A stretch of DNA of 64,000 nucleotides from Gordonia amicalis NBRC 100051 = JCM 11271. Lineage in GTDB: Bacteria > Actinomycetota > Actinomycetes > Mycobacteriales > Mycobacteriaceae. A model generated the notes under the pieces. It made no database searches. It saw only the letters and a list, made by a program, of their open reading frames with translations, and was not told the origin of the DNA. Below are positions 1-7,397 of this stretch, piece by piece. The stretch is from assembly GCF_000332995.1 (NCBI RefSeq), contig NZ_BANS01000022.1, positions 1 through 64,000 on the forward strand, written 5' to 3'. Both the position numbers and the translations under genes were made by a program. How positions within the stretch are numbered: position 1 is the stretch's first letter; each line of letters opens with the position of its first letter.

Positions 1-449
1 CACGGCACAGGAGAACTAGATTGCCAAATCCGTGGCGCTCCTCGTCCGTTTGACTGTCTAGGTACCGAGGACCACCAGGGTTATGAGCGCGTATGTGGCA
101 GACCTCGCCAAGAATCGTCCCGGTCTCGGATGACACCAGTTGTGTCGTGCAGTCTGGCATCGCGCACTGGTTCATCGACACTGCGAAGAGCCGCCGAACA
201 ACCGCCTCACGCGGACGGGTAAGGGTCGCCACCAGTTCGATTCTAGGGACTCGATCCAGAACGCCGACGCGTTTCGGGGCCGCAAGGGGCCGCGTCCGAG
301 ACCGAATCCCAGCCGTCCGGGACCGAATCGGAGGCGTCCCGAAACGGACCAAAAGCGGCCTGTTTACCTGTTCTGACCAGCGACTACTTGCAAACCACCG
401 GGGCGTCTACCTGCACCGACTCGAACCCACGTGCGGACGCTGAAAATTC
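1..449. mobile_element. putative right end of an integrated element (non-coding)
   Basis: No convincing gene lies in the first 449 bases. The short open frames here have no recognisable domain. Because the tRNA fragment at 450-493 lacks its 5' half, this DNA is most simply read as the inner right end of an element integrated at the 3' end of tRNA-Gly, continuing left beyond the window. No integrase is visible, so this rests only on the tRNA fragment and the flanking direct repeats. Confidence 0.4.
293..350. repeat. short direct repeats, 21-bp period
   Basis: Two near-identical copies begin at 293 and 314 (CGTCCGRGACCGAATC core). A weaker third copy begins at 335. They lie about 100-150 bp inside the putative attachment core, where integrase arm-type sites could be expected. 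That role is an inference. Confidence 0.45.
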
Positions 450-493
450 TTCCCAAGCTGAATACGCGGGTTCGATTCCCGTCATCGGCTCCA
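450..493 (+). tRNA. 3' fragment of tRNA-Gly(CCC), putative attachment site
   Basis: The fragment has a 7-nt anticodon loop TTCCCAA (anticodon CCC at 452-454). It continues through the variable region, a T-arm (GCGGG TTCGATT CCCGT), the acceptor 3' strand CATCGGC, discriminator T, and encoded CCA ending at 493. The 5' acceptor strand GCCGATG, the D-arm and a pairing 5' anticodon strand are absent upstream. It is therefore a displaced 3' half, not a working tRNA. Displaced tRNA 3' ends are the usual footprint of tyrosine-integrase elements. Confidence 0.75.
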
Positions 494-513
494 CGATCCG
501 GTCACGCTCAGCC

Positions 514-1455
514 CTAAGTCTGGCCGTCGTCTCGACTCAACACCCGGTTCACCGCATCGATGACCGCGTCAGGTCGCTGCGTCTGGAGGTAGTGCGTCGT
601 CCCCGGGACAGTGATCAGTTCTGCATCAGGCAAGCCCGCGACGAACGCGGCCTGCGCCCGAGGCTCGGCGTCGTGCAGGGCTTCGAGGTCGGCCGCCGAC
701 ATGCCGGCAGGCAAATGGTCGGGCAACGGCTCGTTCACCCCGCGAACGAGGGCCACCACCGGCACCGGGGGCAGCGGAGGCCCACCCTCGATCTCATCGA
801 AAAGCTCATCCATCGAATAGGTTTCGGCGATGTACCCCTCCGGGTAGCTGCCAGGCGTCAACTGCGGATGGGCCATCAGCTCCCACTGTTCCGGGGTCAC
901 GCTGTCGCGCAGCACCGGCATCGGCGCGTCGACCAGGACAAGTCCGGCCACGTCAGACGGGTATGTGGCCGCGAACAGCGCCTGGAGCGGCCCTCCCATC
1001 GAATGCCCCACCAACACGTATGGTCCGGTTTCACCGGCCGACTCGAGCAGGTCGTGCAGCTCGTCGACCACCTCAGCCGGGTCCCGCGGCATCGCGACCT
1101 CGTCACTGCGACCAGGCGTCGGCTCTTCCGCGTCGACGACCACGCCGTCGCGGACCGTCGTGGTGACTAGTGAGCCGGGCCGGTCGTAGGCGCACACCCG
1201 CGTCGACTCCGCGAGCGCGGGATGCACTGCCAGAGAATCTGATTCGCTCGAACTCCAGATGTCGCCTGCGTTCCCGAACCCGGATTGCAGGACCACAGTG
1301 GGACTTCCGGTTCCGCGACAGTCCAGGTACAGGTGGTGTCCGTCGCCGATGTCCACTCGCCCCGCCGTGTCACTGTTCTGGGTGTCCGTGTCGCACGCAC
1401 AGATCAGCGCGCCGACCACGAAGCCGACGCACATACCGCGCCACAGACCGATCAT
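514..1455 (-). CDS. alpha/beta-hydrolase lipoprotein
   Basis: A secreted or membrane-anchored serine hydrolase of the alpha/beta fold, about 313 aa. The N-terminus is a short hydrophobic signal ending in an ICAC lipobox near residue 21, followed by a polar linker. The nucleophile elbow GHSMGG puts Ser near residue 152 and GTTH supplies the catalytic His near 288. The RPG segment after the CAYD motif and an oxyanion-type QSGFG fit the family. I chose ATG at 1455 because GGAGG lies 6 nt upstream; a GTG one codon earlier is possible. Its substrate cannot be told. It is the first chromosomal gene beyond the tRNA fragment and is transcribed toward it. Confidence 0.82.
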   Translation of the reverse strand: MIGLWRGMCVGFVVGALICACDTDTQNSDTAGRVDIGDGHHLYLDCRGTGSPTVVLQSGFGNAGDIWSSSESDSLAVHPALAESTRVCAYDRPGSLVTTTVRDGVVVDAEEPTPGRSDEVAMPRDPAEVVDELHDLLESAGETGPYVLVGHSMGGPLQALFAATYPSDVAGLVLVDAPMPVLRDSVTPEQWELMAHPQLTPGSYPEGYIAETYSMDELFDEIEGGPPLPPVPVVALVRGVNEPLPDHLPAGMSAADLEALHDAEPRAQAAFVAGLPDAELITVPGTTHYLQTQRPDAVIDAVNRVLSRDDGQT

Positions 1456-1711
1456 CACGCACCTCCGGAGATACCGATCGACCCCCGGACCGTTCTATCC
1501 GACCCTAGTCCCCAGCCGTTATGCATTTTTCGGATTCCGTTCGGTTCCGTTCTTCTCTTCAGCCGTGTAGCGGCGCCGCCCGTCGGCTACCGCCCCTGCC
1601 GTAGCGCAGGACGATCTCACGATCGCGCGGGTCCGGGCGTTGCTGACGGTGCGCTGATCCGCGGCGGTCACGTGTCGCCCACATGACGAGGTTTCTGCGA
1701 CACGGCACACC

Positions 1712-1717
1712 TACACT
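1712..1717 (+). promoter_or_regulatory. -10 box TACACT, leaderless start
   Basis: TACACT ends 6 nt before the GTG at 1724 and there is no Shine-Dalgarno sequence. This spacing puts transcription at or next to the start codon. Confidence 0.5.
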
Positions 1718-1723
1718 GCCTAT

Positions 1724-2440
1724 GTGACAACCGAACTGACAGTCGCGACGTGGAACGTCATGTGGGCCACCGGATCAAGTGCCCGTGGCCGGCGAGTCCG
1801 GAACATACTGCGTGAGGTCGACGCCGATCTGCTGATCGTCACCGAGGGCCAACGCGATCTGCTTCCCGAAGGTGGTCACATCGTCGACGCCGGGTCCGAT
1901 TGGGGTTACGACATCACCAAGAGCCCGGAGCGTCGCAAGACGATGCTGTGGTCGCGCAAGCCACTCACCGACGTCACCACCGTGCCCAGCGGTACTGGGG
2001 CAGGCCGCGTCCTCGTCGCACACACCGACACACCACTCGGTCAGGTCCGCGTCCTGGCAGTGTGCATCCCCTGGGCGAGTGCTCATGTGAGCACTGGTCG
2101 CCGCGACGCGTCGAACTGGTCCGAGCATCTCGAATGCTGCGACCAAATCGAGGTGTTGACGGCAGGGTTCGACCCACGGATACCCACCATCGTGGCCGGA
2201 GACTTCAACCAGCGGCTACCGCGGGTGCGGCAGCCGATCCGGGTCCACGAGCGCCTCCTGGAAATGCTGGATCGCTGGACCCCACATACCGCAGGCGACG
2301 TCCAGTACGGGCCGCTCATCGATCACATCGCCTCCGACCTGAGCTGCATCAACTTGCGAACCTGGTCCGGCACCGACGACGTGGGAAGGTTGAGCGATCA
2401 CTCGGGAGTGACATGCACTCTTGTGCGCCGTGACAGTTAG
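1724..2440 (+). CDS. endonuclease/exonuclease/phosphatase-family protein
   Basis: A 238-aa protein of the EEP (DNase I-like) fold, predicted cytoplasmic. The family signatures are in order: ATWNVMW at the N-terminus (metal/phosphate-binding Asn), TEGQRD near residue 40 (catalytic Glu), AGDFN near 155 (Asp/Asn pair) and SDHSGV near the C-terminus (Asp-His dyad). All core catalytic residues are present, so it should be an active metal-dependent phosphodiesterase or phosphatase. Whether its substrate is nucleic acid, an inositol phosphate or a lipid cannot be read from sequence. It is monocistronic between divergent and downstream unrelated genes, with a leaderless-type GTG start. Confidence 0.75.
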   Translation: MTTELTVATWNVMWATGSSARGRRVRNILREVDADLLIVTEGQRDLLPEGGHIVDAGSDWGYDITKSPERRKTMLWSRKPLTDVTTVPSGTGAGRVLVAHTDTPLGQVRVLAVCIPWASAHVSTGRRDASNWSEHLECCDQIEVLTAGFDPRIPTIVAGDFNQRLPRVRQPIRVHERLLEMLDRWTPHTAGDVQYGPLIDHIASDLSCINLRTWSGTDDVGRLSDHSGVTCTLVRRDS

Positions 2441-2564
2441 CCCACGAGCCTTCCCTTCGTGACATATCACCCACTCCGCCCCGAAAACCCGGTCCCGGGG
2501 AATGCACCTACGCCGACCACCGTTGCGCGAAGAGTCCACGAGATCATCGAAGAAGAGGTACAGC

Positions 2565-3227
2565 ATGAAGATCGGGATCATCGGAGCAGGATTCATCGGC
2601 GGAACGCTGACCCGTCGGCTCACCGAACTGGGACATGAGGTCCGCGTATCCAATTCACGAGCACCCGAGACGCTTTCGGAGCTGGCCGCGGAGACCGGCG
2701 CCACGGCGGTGTGGGCCAACGAGGCCGCCCGGGACGCCGACCTCGTCATCGTGTCCATCCCGCAGAAGAACACCCCTGACCTGGCCGCGGGCATCGTCGA
2801 CGCACGTAAACCGGGCGCGCCGGTCATCGAGACCAACAACTACTACCCGCAGCAGCGGGACGGGAAGATCGAGGCGATCGAGAACGGCACCCCGGAAAGC
2901 GTCTGGGTGTCCGAACACATCGGTGCGCCCGTGTACAAGGTCTTCAACGGGATCTACTGGAAGCACCTGCTCAAGAAGGGTGTCCCCGCCGGAGCCGAAG
3001 GTCGGATCGCACTGCCGATCGCCGGCGACGACGCGGACGGCAAGAAGATCGTGTTCGGCATCGTCGACGAACTCGGTTTCGACCCGGTCGACGCCGGCCC
3101 GCTCGCCGAATCTTGGCGCCAGCAGCCGGGAACACCGGTGTACGGCAAGGACTTCGGCGTCGACGACACCCTCGCGGCACTCAAGGAGGCCTCGCCGGAA
3201 CGAACGCCGGAGTGGCGCGCCGCCTGA
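2565..3227 (+). CDS. NADPH-dependent F420 reductase-like oxidoreductase
   Basis: A 220-aa Rossmann protein of the F420H2:NADP oxidoreductase / NAD(P)-binding COG2085 type. GIIGAGFIGG at residues 4-13 is the dinucleotide-binding loop, followed by VSNSRAPE, where the NADP 2'-phosphate pocket would be. The middle shows DLVIVSIPQ and ETNNYYPQ, as in reductases of this group. Start ATG 2565 is preceded by AGAGG; the open frame upstream of it is not conserved-looking. It may use F420 or simply NADPH. The short, soluble, single-domain form matches many actinobacterial stress-associated paralogues with no assigned substrate. Confidence 0.75.
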   Translation: MKIGIIGAGFIGGTLTRRLTELGHEVRVSNSRAPETLSELAAETGATAVWANEAARDADLVIVSIPQKNTPDLAAGIVDARKPGAPVIETNNYYPQQRDGKIEAIENGTPESVWVSEHIGAPVYKVFNGIYWKHLLKKGVPAGAEGRIALPIAGDDADGKKIVFGIVDELGFDPVDAGPLAESWRQQPGTPVYGKDFGVDDTLAALKEASPERTPEWRAA

Positions 3228-3347
3228 ATCCCCTACCGCGCAGGCGCGTTCCACGACGCACGGACGAGGGCCGGACGCATCTCGCGTCCGGCCACCTCGC
3301 CGTTTACGAGATCACCACGGCCCGACCGCCATCTCGGGCGTGAGCCA

Positions 3348-3956
3348 TCAGTCGCGGAGCAACCCGTCGACGATCGCGCGCGCAGTCTCCAGAGCGGATT
3401 CATCACCGAAACGAGCGCCCGTGTTTGCCGCAGCGACGACGGCATCGAGTTGGAACGCAAGGCTGTGCGCATCACGCCCGGCCAGGTGCCCCTCATTCTG
3501 CGCGCGCCGGATCTCCTTCTCCAGCAACGCGAACCAGTCACGACGATCGGCGTCGATGGCGTCGCGAACCGGGCCGGTCCGGCTGTCGAACTCCACCGTC
3601 GTCGCAACGCGGAAGCAGCCACCCGGTAGAACCGGTGTGGCCACATAGTCGAACCAGCGATCTATCAGCGCCCGTAGCCGCCGAATACCCGGAGGCTCCG
3701 CAGACGTCGGCGCGACGACGTGATCGATGAACACCTCACGCGCCGCCTGAACCGCCGCCAACTGCAACTTCTCCTTGGTGCCGAACAGCGTCGCCACCCC
3801 GCTCTTGCTCACGCCCAGATCGGTGGCGAGCTTCCCGAGACTCAAGCCGGTGAGCCCCTCCACCGAAGCCACGTCAGCGGCGTGCCGCGCGATCGCCGCG
3901 CGAGCCCGCGCCCCCTTGATCAACCGCTGGTCAGACGTCTGCGTCGCTTCAACCAC
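3348..3956 (-). CDS. TetR-family transcriptional regulator
   Basis: About 202 aa. The N-terminal TetR helix-turn-helix (TGLSLGKLATDLGVSKSGVATLFGTKEKL) is followed by a ligand-binding region resembling the TetR_C_16/YfiR type (LPGGCFRV, VRDAIDADRRDWFALLEKEI). I place the start at GTG 3956. The frame stays open to ATG 4022, but that would put the twin palindromes inside the coding region and add an unrelated 22-residue tail. It is divergent from the SGNH hydrolase at 4054, with both operator-like sites in the ~97-bp gap, so it most likely represses itself and the hydrolase. Confidence 0.82.
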   Translation of the reverse strand: MVEATQTSDQRLIKGARARAAIARHAADVASVEGLTGLSLGKLATDLGVSKSGVATLFGTKEKLQLAAVQAAREVFIDHVVAPTSAEPPGIRRLRALIDRWFDYVATPVLPGGCFRVATTVEFDSRTGPVRDAIDADRRDWFALLEKEIRRAQNEGHLAGRDAHSLAFQLDAVVAAANTGARFGDESALETARAIVDGLLRD

Positions 3957-3994
3957 CCCTCCATCCTGGCAGCAAAGTCTTGCCAAGTCGAACG

Positions 3995-4008
3995 AACGGT
4001 CGTACGTT
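3995..4008. promoter_or_regulatory. TetR operator-like site 1
   Basis: AACGGTCGTACGTT is a pseudo-palindrome of the form AACGKWCGWMCGTT. It lies in the divergent gap and recurs 25 bp downstream. Confidence 0.6.
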
Positions 4009-4019
4009 TTCACAATACG

Positions 4020-4033
4020 CACGACCGTACGTT
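4020..4033. promoter_or_regulatory. TetR operator-like site 2
   Basis: CACGACCGTACGTT matches site 1 at 11 of 14 positions, in the same orientation. It ends 20 bp before the hydrolase ATG and 7 bp before its GGAGGAG ribosome-binding site, so occupancy would block transcription of the hydrolase. Confidence 0.6.
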
Positions 4034-4053
4034 CTTTTTCTGGAGGAGATCAG

Positions 4054-4758
4054 ATGACCATCGACCAGGCGCAGACCGACACCGAGACGCTGACCGAGGC
4101 GAATGACCCGATACTGCTCCCCGCCGCCGCGGCCCGCGAACTACTGAGAGGCCTGCCCTGGCAGCGGTTCGCCGTGGTCGGCGATTCGGTCGCCGCAGGC
4201 ACCGGCGACCCGTGGCCCGGCTACGAAGACATTCCATGGGCCGACCGCCTCGCGGCGACGATGACCGCCGTACGCCCCGACCTCACCTACCTCAACACCG
4301 GCGTGTACGGGGTGACAACCGATCAGGTTCGCCGCGAACAACTCTCGACGGTGCTCGACTTCCGCCCCGATCTGATCCACGTCTCGTCCGGCGCGAACGA
4401 CCTGCTCCACGGCTCCGACCTGGCGGACGTCGAACGAGACCTCGACTCACTGTGCGCAGTCCTCGCGGCAGGCGGCGCACAGCTGTCCCTGTTCACACTC
4501 GCCGATGCGTTCACCGACCGGCTTTCACGCTTCCGGCCCACCTTCGCGGCCTACGCCGACATCGTCCGCCGCGTCGCCGCCACCCACGATGCGATCCTCA
4601 CCGAGTTCTGGGATCACCCGGCGCGGTTGCGAACCAGCTGGCTGAGCGCCGACCGGATTCACCTGACGAGGGCCGGACACGCGGTGGTCGCCACCGAGGT
4701 CACCCGAACGCTGGGCCAGTTCATCCGAACACCGCACCCCTGGCAGCGAACTCAGTAG
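4054..4758 (+). CDS. SGNH/GDSL-family hydrolase (esterase/lipase)
   Basis: A 234-aa SGNH hydrolase without a signal peptide. Block I is VGDSVAAG (catalytic Ser near residue 41), block III SSGANDLLHG (Gly-Ala-Asn-Asp) and block V DRIHLTRAGH (catalytic Asp and His). These are the classic four-block residues, so activity on an ester is expected. The ATG at 4054 has a strong GGAGGAG; the long frame upstream is the antisense of the TetR gene. Its divergent TetR neighbour and the twin operators imply induction by a small ester-type ligand or its product. It overlaps the convergent gene at 4752 by 7 bp. Confidence 0.85.
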   Translation: MTIDQAQTDTETLTEANDPILLPAAAARELLRGLPWQRFAVVGDSVAAGTGDPWPGYEDIPWADRLAATMTAVRPDLTYLNTGVYGVTTDQVRREQLSTVLDFRPDLIHVSSGANDLLHGSDLADVERDLDSLCAVLAAGGAQLSLFTLADAFTDRLSRFRPTFAAYADIVRRVAATHDAILTEFWDHPARLRTSWLSADRIHLTRAGHAVVATEVTRTLGQFIRTPHPWQRTQ

Positions 4759-5237
4759 ACGCGCAACACATTCCGCTCCAGCAGATGCGGCCGATCCGTG
4801 GTCAGCGTGAATTCGACTGGGCCAGATCCGGTCCGGACAACCCTGGACACCATCTCCTGCGGCGCAGGCGGAACGAGATTCCCGCTCGTCAACCCCGCGA
4901 CGACCCCGGAGGCACCAGTCCACAGATTCCGCCAGCGCACCGTCGTCGTGACCCGGCACGGCCGCCCGGGATGATCCGACACGCCGACGAAACCACCACC
5001 GGCGCTGATGTACACGACGCCGCGATTGTCCTGCGCGGGAAGCCCCGGACCCGGATACGACACCCGCGTCGACACCATCTGTGCGAACACCTGGCCGACG
5101 CACGCCGGACCGTATGCGACGGTGGCCGTTCGCAGTTCGGCACGTCGCGGCCCGTCGGCGTTCGCCACTCCCGCCTGCACGCTTGTCGCGGCGGCCGCCG
5201 CCAAGGTGACTGCTCCCGCAGTCCGTATCCAGCGCAT
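4752..5237 (-). CDS. small secreted protein of unknown function
   Basis: A 161-aa protein with a clear Sec signal peptide: RWIR, a hydrophobic Ala-rich stretch, then cleavage near QAGVANA-DG at about residue 28. The mature part is beta-rich, with two cysteines (PACVGQ and RPCRVT) that could form a disulfide, and has no catalytic motif. It resembles the many small exported proteins of mycolata with no assigned role. It converges on the SGNH hydrolase and overlaps its stop by a few bases. The function is not recognised. Confidence 0.6.
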   Translation of the reverse strand: MRWIRTAGAVTLAAAAATSVQAGVANADGPRRAELRTATVAYGPACVGQVFAQMVSTRVSYPGPGLPAQDNRGVVYISAGGGFVGVSDHPGRPCRVTTTVRWRNLWTGASGVVAGLTSGNLVPPAPQEMVSRVVRTGSGPVEFTLTTDRPHLLERNVLRVY

Positions 5238-5324
5238 GATGTTCCCCCGAACGTCGAGATGAGACCTCGTCGGCTCACCGGGATCATCGCGCCGGCCGGC
5301 CGTGGGGTTACATCCGTCCGGTCG

Positions 5325-6263
5325 TCACCGCCGCTTCGGACGCACCCCGGGCTTCTTCCGCGCACTCTTTCCCGGGATCTTGCCCGCCGCCTCGCGCGCG
5401 GCACGTTTCGCCGCGGCCTTCTCCTTGGCCGATCGTTTCGGTGCCGGTTCGGACTGTCCCCGCGATGAAGTCGCCTTGCGACCGCGCACGATTCCGATGA
5501 ACTCGTCGGCCAGTTCGGTGGTCGGAGCGGGCCACAACAGACCGACGGTGCCGGTCGGCGCGTCGGTCACCGGACGGAAGACGAGGTCCTTGCGGTGATG
5601 CAGCCGCGCCAGAGATTGGGGAACGAGCAGGACACCTATGCCGGCGGCCACGAGTTCGATTGCATCGCCGGTGGTTTCCGGGCGGTGCTCGACGGCGGTG
5701 CCGGGGTGACCTCGATACGCGGCGTCCTCGCTACGCTCGGCCGGCGCTACTCGGCCAGCAGAACCACCCACACCCTCACCCAACTCGGTCGGCGCTACTC
5801 GGCCAGCAGAACCACCCACACCCTCACCCAACTCGGTCGGCGCTACTCGGCCGGCAGAACCACCCACACCCTCAGCAGGAGCGTCGAAGCCGGTGACCGG
5901 CTCGTCGAGCGGCCACAGGAACTGCTCGTCGGCGAGGTCGGCCAGCGTCAACTCGTCACCCGCAGTGAGCACATGGTCCTTGGGGACCACGACGACGGTG
6001 GTCTCCTCGTAGAGCTCGATCGTGTGGTGCGGACCGGCGTCGCCGTGACTCAGGGCGTCGGGCAGACGGGTGATCGCCATCTGCACATCTCCCTGGCCGA
6101 TGGCCTTCGCGCATTCGGCGACCTCGAGGGCGACGAGCTCCAGCGGGACGTCGGGTCGCCGCTCCTCCCAGATGCGGATCCACTTGCTCGGGGTCACACC
6201 GGGGACGTACGCCAGACGGAACGTCGAAGCCCGAAAATCGCCTGCGCGGTCGGGTGTGGTCAC
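5325..6263 (-). CDS. LysR-type substrate-binding-domain protein without HTH, with in-frame repeat insertion
   Basis: About 312 aa. After ~15 residues the protein goes straight into a LysR-type ligand-binding domain (FRLAYVPGVTPSKW, VQMAITRLP, TTVVVVPKDH, AAGIGVLLVPQSLARLHHRKD). The usual N-terminal winged HTH is missing. The C-terminus is instead a Lys/Arg/Ala-rich basic tail of about 40 residues that could bind nucleic acid. Between WPLDEPVTGFDAP and EHRPETTGDA sits a foreign insertion: three copies of a 16-residue unit plus a translated interspersed repeat. I place the start at GTG 6263, 6 nt after a TAGCCT -10 box; a TTG two codons upstream is the alternative. It is divergent from and probably linked with the DUF5997 gene. 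Confidence 0.75.
   Translation of the reverse strand: MTTPDRAGDFRASTFRLAYVPGVTPSKWIRIWEERRPDVPLELVALEVAECAKAIGQGDVQMAITRLPDALSHGDAGPHHTIELYEETTVVVVPKDHVLTAGDELTLADLADEQFLWPLDEPVTGFDAPAEGVGGSAGRVAPTELGEGVGGSAGRVAPTELGEGVGGSAGRVAPAERSEDAAYRGHPGTAVEHRPETTGDAIELVAAGIGVLLVPQSLARLHHRKDLVFRPVTDAPTGTVGLLWPAPTTELADEFIGIVRGRKATSSRGQSEPAPKRSAKEKAAAKRAAREAAGKIPGKSARKKPGVRPKRR
5708..5877. repeat. interspersed repeat (family 1) with 48-bp tandem expansion inside a gene
   Basis: Positions 5708-5740 carry the GACCTCGATACGCGGCGTCC element also found at 10782 and, in part, at 57599. It runs into three tandem 48-bp units beginning at 5742, 5790 and 5838. All remain in frame in the minus-strand LysR-like gene, and each full unit encodes EGVGGSAGRVAPTELG. 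Confidence 0.8.
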
Positions 6264-6269
6264 GACCAA

Positions 6270-6275
6270 AGGCTA
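6270..6275 (-). promoter_or_regulatory. -10 box TAGCCT for the LysR-like gene
   Basis: It lies 6 nt upstream of the minus-strand GTG at 6263, fitting a leaderless transcript. It sits back to back with the plus-strand -10 box at 6284 in a 32-bp intergenic gap. Confidence 0.5.
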
Positions 6276-6283
6276 CCGCCCGA

Positions 6284-6289
6284 TACCCT
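6284..6289 (+). promoter_or_regulatory. -10 box TACCCT for the DUF5997 gene
   Basis: It lies 6 nt upstream of ATG 6296. The two divergent promoters overlap so closely that each -35 region must lie in the other gene. Confidence 0.5.
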
Positions 6290-6295
6290 GGGGCA

Positions 6296-6697
6296 ATGAG
6301 CTCGCAGTCGATGAAGCCGGCCACCGCCGCCAAGAAGCTGGACGTCTACCTGCCGGCGACCCCTGCCGAGTTCCGCGACGGTTCCATCACCCGCGCCGAA
6401 CTCGCCGCCCTGCAGGCCGACCCGCCGGAGTGGCTGAAGACCCTCCGCGCGGAGGGACCGCACCCGAAGAACCTGGTCGCGGCCAAGCTCGGTGTCTCCA
6501 ACTCCGCCCTGGTCCGCAACGGGATCACCGAGGCGCTGACCACCGCGCAGATCAACGAGCTGCTGGCCGACATGCCCGAGTGGCTGGTCGCCGAGCGCGC
6601 CACCCAGGTCGAGGTCCGGCGCGAGGAACGACGCGTCAAGTCACTCCACGAGGACCGTCGCCGGGACCGCGAGGAAGCCGAGAACCCCGACGACTGA
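6296..6697 (+). CDS. DUF5997-family protein
   Basis: A 133-aa soluble protein rich in helix, of a small actinobacterial family without assigned function. The N-terminal half holds KPATAAKKLDVYLPATPAEF. The middle (VAAKLGVSNSALVRNGITEALT) reads like a helix-turn-helix, and the C-terminus is a highly charged coil (EVRREERRVKSLHEDRRRDREE). The start ATG 6296 has no Shine-Dalgarno but a TACCCT box 6 nt before it; an upstream in-frame start would run into the divergent gene. Pairing with an HTH-less LysR ligand domain suggests that this protein could supply DNA binding, which is an inference. Confidence 0.7.
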   Translation: MSSQSMKPATAAKKLDVYLPATPAEFRDGSITRAELAALQADPPEWLKTLRAEGPHPKNLVAAKLGVSNSALVRNGITEALTTAQINELLADMPEWLVAERATQVEVRREERRVKSLHEDRRRDREEAENPDD

Positions 6698-6716
6698 CCC
6701 GGCGGTTCCCTCCCGG

Positions 6717-7397
6717 CTACCGCACCGGTCGTCGCCCCGGCACCACGAGTCCGCATTCATGCGCCACCACCACCAGCTGTGCGCGGTCCCGCGCACCGAA
6801 CTTCGTCATCGCCCTGTTCACATGGGTTTTCGCGGTCAGCACGCTGATCTGCAGGTGCTCGGCGATCTCGGCGTTGCCGAACCCCTCGGCCACCAGCACC
6901 ACGACCTCGCGTTCGCGCGGGGTCAACGTCCCGACGATCGCAGACTCGGCGGCCGGGCCGGCCGCCGGCCGGGACAGGAAGTGACTCACCAGCATCCGGG
7001 TGGCGGCGCGAGACATCAACGTATCCCCCTGCGCCACCGCACGTATCGCGTCGAGCAGCTCCTGCGGCGAGGCGTCCTTGCCAATGAAACCGCTTGCGCC
7101 CGCACGCAATGCGGCGGCGACGTTGTCGTCGTACTCGAAGGTCGTCAGCACCATCACGCGGGTTCCCCGCAGCAGCGGGTCCGAGGTGATCGCCCGGGTG
7201 GCCGCGATGCCGTTGATGCCGGGCATCTGGATGTCGGCGACCACGACGTCCGGATGGAACCGGCGGGCAGCCCGAACGGCCTCGCCGCCGTTGGTCGCCT
7301 CGGCGACGACCTCGAGATCGGGTTCGGTGTCAACGAGTAGTCGCAGGGTGCTTCGGAACAGCCCCTGGTCGTCGGCCAGCACGATCCGGATGGTCAT
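6717..7397 (-). CDS. NarL/LuxR-type response regulator
   Basis: A 226-aa two-component response regulator. The receiver domain has the acidic pair DD at residues 9-10, the phospho-acceptor Asp near 55 (VVVADIQMPG) and the TT switch in VLTTFEYDD. The C-terminal LuxR HTH has LTPREREVVVLVAEGFGNAEIAEHL and the recognition helix ending KTHVNRAM. I chose ATG 7397 because GGAGGAG lies 6 nt upstream; the frame opens further upstream. The gene overlaps the 3' end of the kinase gene by 68 bp, so the pair is translationally coupled. Its target genes are unknown. Confidence 0.9.
   Translation of the reverse strand: MTIRIVLADDQGLFRSTLRLLVDTEPDLEVVAEATNGGEAVRAARRFHPDVVVADIQMPGINGIAATRAITSDPLLRGTRVMVLTTFEYDDNVAAALRAGASGFIGKDASPQELLDAIRAVAQGDTLMSRAATRMLVSHFLSRPAAGPAAESAIVGTLTPREREVVVLVAEGFGNAEIAEHLQISVLTAKTHVNRAMTKFGARDRAQLVVVAHECGLVVPGRRPVR

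Noticed and set aside
93-443. Small gene in the first 450 bases
   Set aside because: Arg-rich translation without a start signal or domain; two frames overlap equally well.
450-493. Functional tRNA-Gly gene
   Set aside because: The 5' acceptor strand, the D-arm and half of the anticodon stem are absent, so it cannot fold as a tRNA.
5742-5877. CRISPR array
   Set aside because: The 48-bp units are contiguous, without unique spacers, in frame within a coding gene, and no cas genes are present.
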